From NCBI GenBank assembly GCA_041908445.1, contig JAYRFK010000130.1, positions 21,269-85,268 on the forward strand: a stretch of 64,000 nt of DNA. The letters are read 5' to 3'. This document shows, one piece after another, positions 59,723-64,000 of the stretch. The translations under genes and the position numbers were made by a program. This DNA is from JAEUJM01 sp041908445. GTDB lineage: Bacteria > Actinomycetota > Acidimicrobiia > Acidimicrobiales > DATDAH01. The notes under the pieces were generated by a model. It did not search any database and was not told where the DNA came from. It saw nothing but the letters and a program-made list of their open reading frames with translations. Within the stretch, counting starts at the first letter, position 1. Every line of letters begins with the position of its first letter.

Positions 59723-61479
59723 CGCTGACCGCGGACCCGCCCACGACGCCCCCGGCCGGCGCCGCGCCGACGCCCGGCGACGCCGGCCCGCCCGCGACGC
59801 CCCACCGGGGCCGACCCACGGGGATCCTCGCCTGGGTCACGAGCACCGACCACAAGACCATCGGCCTCAGCTACATGGTCACCGCCTACCTGTTCTTCCT
59901 GGCGAGCGGCGTGATGGCGCTGATCATCCGGGCCGAGCTGTTCGAGCCGGGCCAGCAGGTCGTGAACACCGACAACTACAACGAGCTGTTCACGATGCAC
60001 GGCAGCATCATGTTGTTCCTCTTCGTGGGGCCGTTCGCGTTCGGGCTGGCGAACTACGTCGTGCCGCTGCAGATCGGCGCCCGCGACATGGCCTTCCCCC
60101 GGCTGAACCTCGTCTCGTACTGGTTCTTCCTCGGCGGCGGCCTCGTGATGTGCTCGGGGTTCCTCACCGCCAACGGGCCGGCGTCGTTCGGCTGGTTCGC
60201 CTACACCCCGCTGTCCGACCCGATCCGCTCGCCCGGCCTCGGCGGCGACCTCTGGATCGCGGGCGTCGCCCTCACCGGGCTCTCGGGCATCCTCACCGCG
60301 GTCAACATCATCACCACGGTCATCACCATGCGGGCCCGCCGCATGACCATGTTCCGGATGCCGATCTTCACCTGGAACATGCTGGTGACGAGCCTGCTCG
60401 TGCTGCTCGCGTTCCCGGTGCTCACCGCCGCTGCGGTGATGCTCTTCGCCGACCGCCACTACGGCACCCACATCTTCGACGTGGACAAGGGCGGCGACGC
60501 CCTGCTCTGGCAGCACCTGTTCTGGTTCTTCGGCCACCCGGAGGTGTACATCCTCGCCCTGCCGTTCTTCGGGGTGGTCACCGAGGTGATCGCGGTGTTC
60601 AGCCGGCGGCCGGTCTTCGGCTACAAGGGCCTGGTCTTCGCCACCCTCACCATCGCCGGGCTGTCGATGGGCGTGTGGGCCCACCACATGTTCGTCACCG
60701 GGGCGGTGCTGCTGCCCTTCTTCGCCGGCATGACGATGCTGATCGCGGTGCCGACCGGCGTGAAGTTCTTCAACTGGATCGGCACCATGTGGGGCGGCTC
60801 CATCCAGTTCGACACGGCGATGCTGTTCGCGGTCGGCTTCCTCCTGTTGTTCCTGATCGGCGGCCTGACCGGCCCGATGCTGGCGTCGCCGCCGCTCGAC
60901 TTCCACGTCAGCGACTCGTACTTCGTCGTGGCCCACTTCCACTACGTGCTGATGGGCGGGTCGGTGTTCGCGGTCTACTCGGCGATCTTCTACTGGTTCC
61001 CCAAGTTCACCGGCCGGCGCCTCTCCGAGGGCCTGGGCAAGGCGCAGTTCTGGCTGATGTTCATCGGCTTCAACCTGACCTTCTTCGTGCAGCACCTGCT
61101 CGGCCTCGAGGGCATGCCCCGGCGGGTGGCCGACTACAGCCCCGACGCCGGCTTCACCGGCCTCAACCAGCTGTCGTCGGTCGGCTCGGCGCTGCTCGGG
61201 CTGTCGACGCTGCCGTTCCTCTGGAACATCATCCGCACCCTGCGCCGGCCCGCCACCAACGACCCCAACCCGTGGGACGCCCACACGCTCGAGTGGTACG
61301 CCTCGTCCCCGCCGGCGCCCCACAACTTCGACGACCTGCCGCCGATCCGGTCCGAGCGGCCGGTCTGGGACCTCAACCACCCCGACAACCCGGCGGTCGG
61401 CCACCGTGACGAGCGCCGGGCGGTCGGCGTGACCGCCGGCGCCGAGGCCGCCGGCGGCGAGCACGGGGACCCGCCGTGA
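59719..61479 (+). CDS. ctaD: Cytochrome c oxidase subunit I
   Basis: 586 residues, 12 hydrophobic segments. TMHGSIMLFLFVGPF (haem a ligand region), WQHLFWFFGHPEVYILALPF with the His-Tyr cross-link, WAHHMFVTGAVLLPFFAG (CuB His pair), VAHFHYVLMGGSVFA (haem a3 ligand), and DNEAW-type N-terminal replaced by STDHKTIGLSY. Catalytic subunit of the aa3 oxidase. Overlaps ctaF (GTGA). Confidence 0.97.
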   Translation: MTLTADPPTTPPAGAAPTPGDAGPPATPHRGRPTGILAWVTSTDHKTIGLSYMVTAYLFFLASGVMALIIRAELFEPGQQVVNTDNYNELFTMHGSIMLFLFVGPFAFGLANYVVPLQIGARDMAFPRLNLVSYWFFLGGGLVMCSGFLTANGPASFGWFAYTPLSDPIRSPGLGGDLWIAGVALTGLSGILTAVNIITTVITMRARRMTMFRMPIFTWNMLVTSLLVLLAFPVLTAAAVMLFADRHYGTHIFDVDKGGDALLWQHLFWFFGHPEVYILALPFFGVVTEVIAVFSRRPVFGYKGLVFATLTIAGLSMGVWAHHMFVTGAVLLPFFAGMTMLIAVPTGVKFFNWIGTMWGGSIQFDTAMLFAVGFLLLFLIGGLTGPMLASPPLDFHVSDSYFVVAHFHYVLMGGSVFAVYSAIFYWFPKFTGRRLSEGLGKAQFWLMFIGFNLTFFVQHLLGLEGMPRRVADYSPDAGFTGLNQLSSVGSALLGLSTLPFLWNIIRTLRRPATNDPNPWDAHTLEWYASSPPAPHNFDDLPPIRSERPVWDLNHPDNPAVGHRDERRAVGVTAGAEAAGGEHGDPP

Positions 61480-61925
61480 GCGCCACGGACGACCGAACTC
61501 GAGGCAATAGCCCCCGGAATCCGACAGGTATTGCCTCGAGAATCAAGGCCTGGCCCCACGAGACCCATGTCTTCGGCGGGGTCAGCGTCGCCCTGTTCCT
61601 GATCGGGACGATCTACGCGGTCACGGGCGGCGAGGCCGCCGGCATCGTCCTGCTCTACGGCGCCGGCCTGCTCACCGCCACCTACGCGGTCTACCTGGCC
61701 GGCCACGCCGACCCCACCCGCGAGGCGGTGATCGCCCAGGAGGAGGGCGAGGTACCGAACCACCTCTACCTCCCCCACCAGTCCCTGTGGCCGGCGGGCA
61801 TCGGCGTGGGCGGCGTGCTCGTCCTGGCCGGCTTCGCGGTCGGCACCTGGGTGCTCGTCGCCGGCACGGTCCTGCTGTTACGCAGCGTCATCGGCTTCGT
61901 GGTCGAGGGCCGCCACCGGCGCTGA
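61476..61925 (+). CDS. ctaF: Cytochrome c oxidase subunit IV (CtaF), with in-frame repeat insertion
   Basis: 149 residues. Residues from about 24 on, KAWPHETHVFGGVSVALFLI and later VPNHLYLPHQSLWPAGIGVG (each 20), with four hydrophobic segments, match the actinobacterial subunit IV. The GTG overlaps the ctaD stop. Residues 7-22 (RTRGNSPRNPTGIASR) are encoded entirely by palindromic element copy C; its 48 bases (16 codons) keep the frame. The extra polar stretch lies on the cytoplasmic N-terminus, where an insertion should be harmless. Confidence 0.88.
   Translation: MSATDDRTRGNSPRNPTGIASRIKAWPHETHVFGGVSVALFLIGTIYAVTGGEAAGIVLLYGAGLLTATYAVYLAGHADPTREAVIAQEEGEVPNHLYLPHQSLWPAGIGVGGVLVLAGFAVGTWVLVAGTVLLLRSVIGFVVEGRHRR
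61495..61542 (+). repeat. 48-nt palindromic element, copy C, inside ctaF
   Basis: Perfect 12-base arms CTCGAGGCAATA (61498-61509) and TATTGCCTCGAG (61529-61540), 19-nt loop; ends GAACTCGA and CTCGAGAA as in copy B. Length 48, a multiple of three, which lets it be read through in ctaF codons 7-22. Confidence 0.85.
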
Positions 61926-61973
61926 GCTGCACCGCCCCGGGCGGTCGTCGGACGAGGGTGGTTCACTGGGGCG

Positions 61974-62633
61974 ATGGCCACCTACACGCCGGTGACGGCG
62001 TCCGAGATCGCCGCCGACCCGACCCTCGGCGACTGGCGGGTGCTCGTCCACGCCCTGCACGCCGACTTCGTGGCGCCCGGGTTCGCCGCCGGCGCCGCCC
62101 TCGTGCAGGCCATCGCCGGGGCCGCCGACGCCGCCGACCACCACCCCGACGTCGACCTGCGCTACCCCGGCCGGGTGCACGTGGCCCTGACCACCCACGC
62201 CATCGCCGACCTCTCCGACGCCGACGTCGCCCTCGCCCGCACCATCTCCTCGCTGGCGGCGGAGGCCGGCGCCACGCCGGAGCCGACCGTGGTGCAGACG
62301 GTCGAGATCGCCATCGACACCATGGACGCCGAGCGCATCCGCCCCTTCTGGAAGGCGATGCTCGGCTACCGGGAGCGCAACGACGAGCTCATCGACCCGC
62401 GGGGCACCGGCCCCACGATGTGGTTCCAGCAGATGGACGAGCCCCGCACCGACCGCGACCGTCTGCACCTCGACGTGATCGTCCCCCACGACGAGGCCGA
62501 CGCCCGTGTGGCGGCGGCGCTCGCCGCCGGTGGCCGCCTTGTCAGCGACGCCTTCGCCCGCTCGTGGTGGATCCTCGCCGACGCCGACGGCAACGAGGCC
62601 TGCGTCTGCACCTGGGAGGACCGGGGGCGCTGA
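61974..62633 (+). CDS. Pterin-4a-carbinolamine dehydratase fused to VOC domain
   Basis: 219 residues. About 10-95 is a PCD/DCoH domain (WRVLVHALHADFVAPGFAAG, DAADHHPDVDLRYPGRVHVA, the His-His-Pro motif of the active site). About 105-219 is a glyoxalase-like domain (VQTVEIAIDTMDAERIRPFW, RLHLDVIVPHDEADARV, WWILADADGNEACVCTW). Known actinobacterial combination; the role may lie in pterin or molybdopterin handling. The ATG at 61974 follows TTCACT by 6 bases. Confidence 0.85.
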   Translation: MATYTPVTASEIAADPTLGDWRVLVHALHADFVAPGFAAGAALVQAIAGAADAADHHPDVDLRYPGRVHVALTTHAIADLSDADVALARTISSLAAEAGATPEPTVVQTVEIAIDTMDAERIRPFWKAMLGYRERNDELIDPRGTGPTMWFQQMDEPRTDRDRLHLDVIVPHDEADARVAAALAAGGRLVSDAFARSWWILADADGNEACVCTWEDRGR

Positions 62634-62654
62634 GGCACCGGCGGCACCGGGTGT

Positions 62655-63870
62655 TCAGCCCTGGTACGCGGCGGCCTGCTCTTCGACCAGCGTGAGGAGG
62701 TCGCCGAGGGCGAAGTTGTAGTCGGCGGTGTGGAGCGATTCGGCATCGGCCACCACGGGGCTGATGTGGTCGATGGCGCGGGTGTCGCCCGCCGGCGGGT
62801 CGGCGGCGATCGACAGGTAGACCTGACCGTCCTCCGTCTCGGCGCAGTCCGCGGGTGTAGTGGTCCGGGATGACCTCGGTGAGCGTCTCGACGCCCGGAA
62901 CCGAGACGCCGAAGTAGCCCGCTTCGAGGCGGTCGTCGCCGTCGTTCAGGTCGGTCGGGTTCACGCAGGCCCGCACCGTCCCGTCGTCCACGTCGTCCAC
63001 CCGGGTCGGCGGCTCGTCGGCGGCGTAGGAGTCGAAGCCGACCGCGCAGCCCGTCTCGGTGGCGGACGTGCACAGCGGGATGTTGTCGAAGGTGCCGCCG
63101 ACGGTCTCCCCCGGCGGCACCCGCAGGCGCCCGGTCGGGCCGACCAGCAGCGCCGAGATGAGCTGGCCCCGCAGCGCCGGCGCGTCGTCGAACTCCTCCT
63201 GGAGGAGCCGGATCAGGTGGTGGGTGCCCTGCGAGTGGCCGAGCAGCACGAAGGGGCGACCCTCGTTGTACGTCGCCAGGTAGGTCTGGAAGGCGTCGAG
63301 CACGTCGGCGTAGGCGACCTGGAACGATTCGAGGTCGTACAGGTCGGTGCCGCCGTCGTCGGGGTAGCTGCCGATGGTGGCCTGGCGGTAGCGGGGGACG
63401 TAGAGGTTGCAGAGCGACCCGAACCGGGCGGCCTGGAACTGGGTGGTGATGGTCTCGAGCGGGTTGGGCACGTCGAAGGGGTGGTTGCCGGGCTCGGCCG
63501 AGTAGTCGAGGGTCGGGTAGACGTAGAAGCAGTCGAACGGGGCGTCGGTCGCTTCCTCGAACGGCACCGGCGTGAGAGTGCCGTCGGGCGCCACCTCGGT
63601 GGCGGTCAGGTCCTGGTCGCAGATGTCGTCGCTCAGGTCGGGCCGGCACAGCCAGTGGGCGTCGTCGGCGTAGACCTCACTGGTGTGGCCGGCATACGGG
63701 TTCACGAACGGCGCGTCGGCGGCGGCGGTCGTGGTGGTCGTCTCCTCGCCCGAGGCGGGCGCAGGCTCGGCGCCCTCGTCGTCACCGCTCCCGCAGGCGG
63801 CGGCCCCCGCCACCAGCACGACCAGCAGAGCGACGGCGAGCAGTCGGGCGGTGCGGCGGCGCAGGTCCAC
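62655..63870 (-). pseudogene. DUF3089 alpha/beta-hydrolase lipoprotein, frameshifted near its end
   Basis: GTG at 63870; lipobox (VAGAAACGS), then the hydrolase fold with DCFYVYPTLDYSAEPGN, the nucleophile GHSQGTHHLIRLL, and PRYRQATIGSY, all as in DUF3089. The reading frame continues correctly to about 62851 (PDHYTR), but then one extra G at 62849-62850 throws it into a long Arg-rich tail. Removing that base restores DCAETEDGQVYLSIAADP, HISPVVADAESLHTADY and LLTLVEEQAAAYQG, ending at TGA 62655, giving 404 residues. A true frameshift or a sequence error. Confidence 0.8.
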
Positions 63871-63907
63871 GCCCCAGTATGGATCGGGCCCACGCCGGCG
63901 CCCCCGT

Positions 63908-63913
63908 TAGGGT
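63908..63913 (+). promoter_or_regulatory. Possible -10 of the tRNA gene
   Basis: TAGGGT lies 12 bases before the tRNA 5' end. No matching -35 was recognised, so this is tentative. Confidence 0.3.
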
Positions 63914-63925
63914 GAGGACCCCTTC

Positions 63926-63999
63926 GGGGCTGTAGCTCAGCTGGCTAGAGCACCTGCTTTGCAAGCAGGGGGTCGTGGGTTCGAGTCCCATCAGCTCCA
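63926..63999 (+). tRNA. tRNA-Ala(TGC)
   Basis: Acceptor arms GGGGCTG (63926-63932) and CAGCTCC (63992-63998) include the G3-T70 wobble pair that identifies alanine tRNAs. D arm AGCTC...GAGC, anticodon stem-loop CTGCTTTGCAAGCAG with anticodon TGC, and T arm GTGGGTTCGAGTCCCAT region with GGTTCGA. Discriminator A at 63999; the window ends one base into what may be an encoded CCA. Confidence 0.97.
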
Positions 64000-64000
64000 C

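Noticed and set aside
62542..62850. The Arg-rich C-terminal tail of the uncorrected DUF3089 frame, overlapping the VOC fusion gene
   Set aside because: It arises from a single extra base; the alternative frame gives a normal C-terminus and ends before the neighbouring gene.

Overview
The window is very GC-rich, densely coded bacterial DNA. Its gene content points to a Gram-positive actinobacterium, probably of the class Acidimicrobiia: a ctaE-qcrC-qcrA-qcrB plus ctaC-ctaD-ctaF respiratory cluster with a di-haem QcrC and a ctaF-type subunit IV, LivKHMGF-type transporters with domain fusions, overlapping GTGA/ATGA gene junctions, and many genes whose start codon lies 6-7 nt after a TANNNT hexamer (apparently leaderless mRNAs). 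No phage, transposase, CRISPR array or rRNA was seen. The class assignment is inferred from gene content only.

Layout. 1-1237 (-): a cut-off PaaI-type thioesterase and endonuclease IV. 1303-11646 (-): one nine-gene unit, livK, a LivH-LivM-LivG triple fusion, livF, acyl-CoA ligase, two crotonases, an SDR, a TetR regulator and a nitronate-monooxygenase-like flavoprotein. It looks like uptake plus CoA-dependent degradation of an organic acid. The enzyme set resembles the Rhodopseudomonas alicyclic acid (Bad/Ali) set. It begins behind two tandem palindromic operators and ends in a 48-nt palindrome. 11770-20148 (-): a Fur-family regulator (probably Nur), a fused CbiM-CbiN-CbiQ nickel/cobalt transporter with a Nur-like box over its promoter, CbiO, an MBL-fold hydrolase with a His-rich tail, a PAS/GAF/GGDEF/EAL protein and an alpha-galactosidase. 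20212-24519 (+): a Zn-finger UBP protein, a VOC protein, xseA-xseB, and an ArsR-SulP pair.

24489-38655: a lipoprotein, a HAD phosphatase, a polyprenyl diphosphate synthase, a second PAS/GGDEF/EAL protein, a small secreted protein, a NarL-type two-component pair, purK-purE, then a P-type cation ATPase behind a clear yybP-ykoY (Mn2+) riboswitch, a small winged-helix regulator, a TetR regulator and a CrtO-like acyltransferase. 38743-43076 (-): three unfamiliar surface-protein genes, including one DUF2341 protein. 43193-53102: a serine esterase, a KhtTU-type K+/H+ antiporter module, prfC, a PQQ-like propeller lipoprotein, a MazEF-type toxin-antitoxin pair and a CPA1 antiporter. 53114-61925: the bc complex (-) and aa3 oxidase (+), with ctaG and a SecD-P1-like membrane-tethered protein between them. 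61974-64000: a pterin dehydratase/VOC fusion, a frameshifted DUF3089 lipoprotein and tRNA-Ala(TGC).

The least explained items are a family of 48-nt palindromic elements (three copies, one inserted in frame in ctaF), the nine-gene acid-catabolism operon, and the three-gene surface locus. No stretch longer than about 300 bases lacks a gene.
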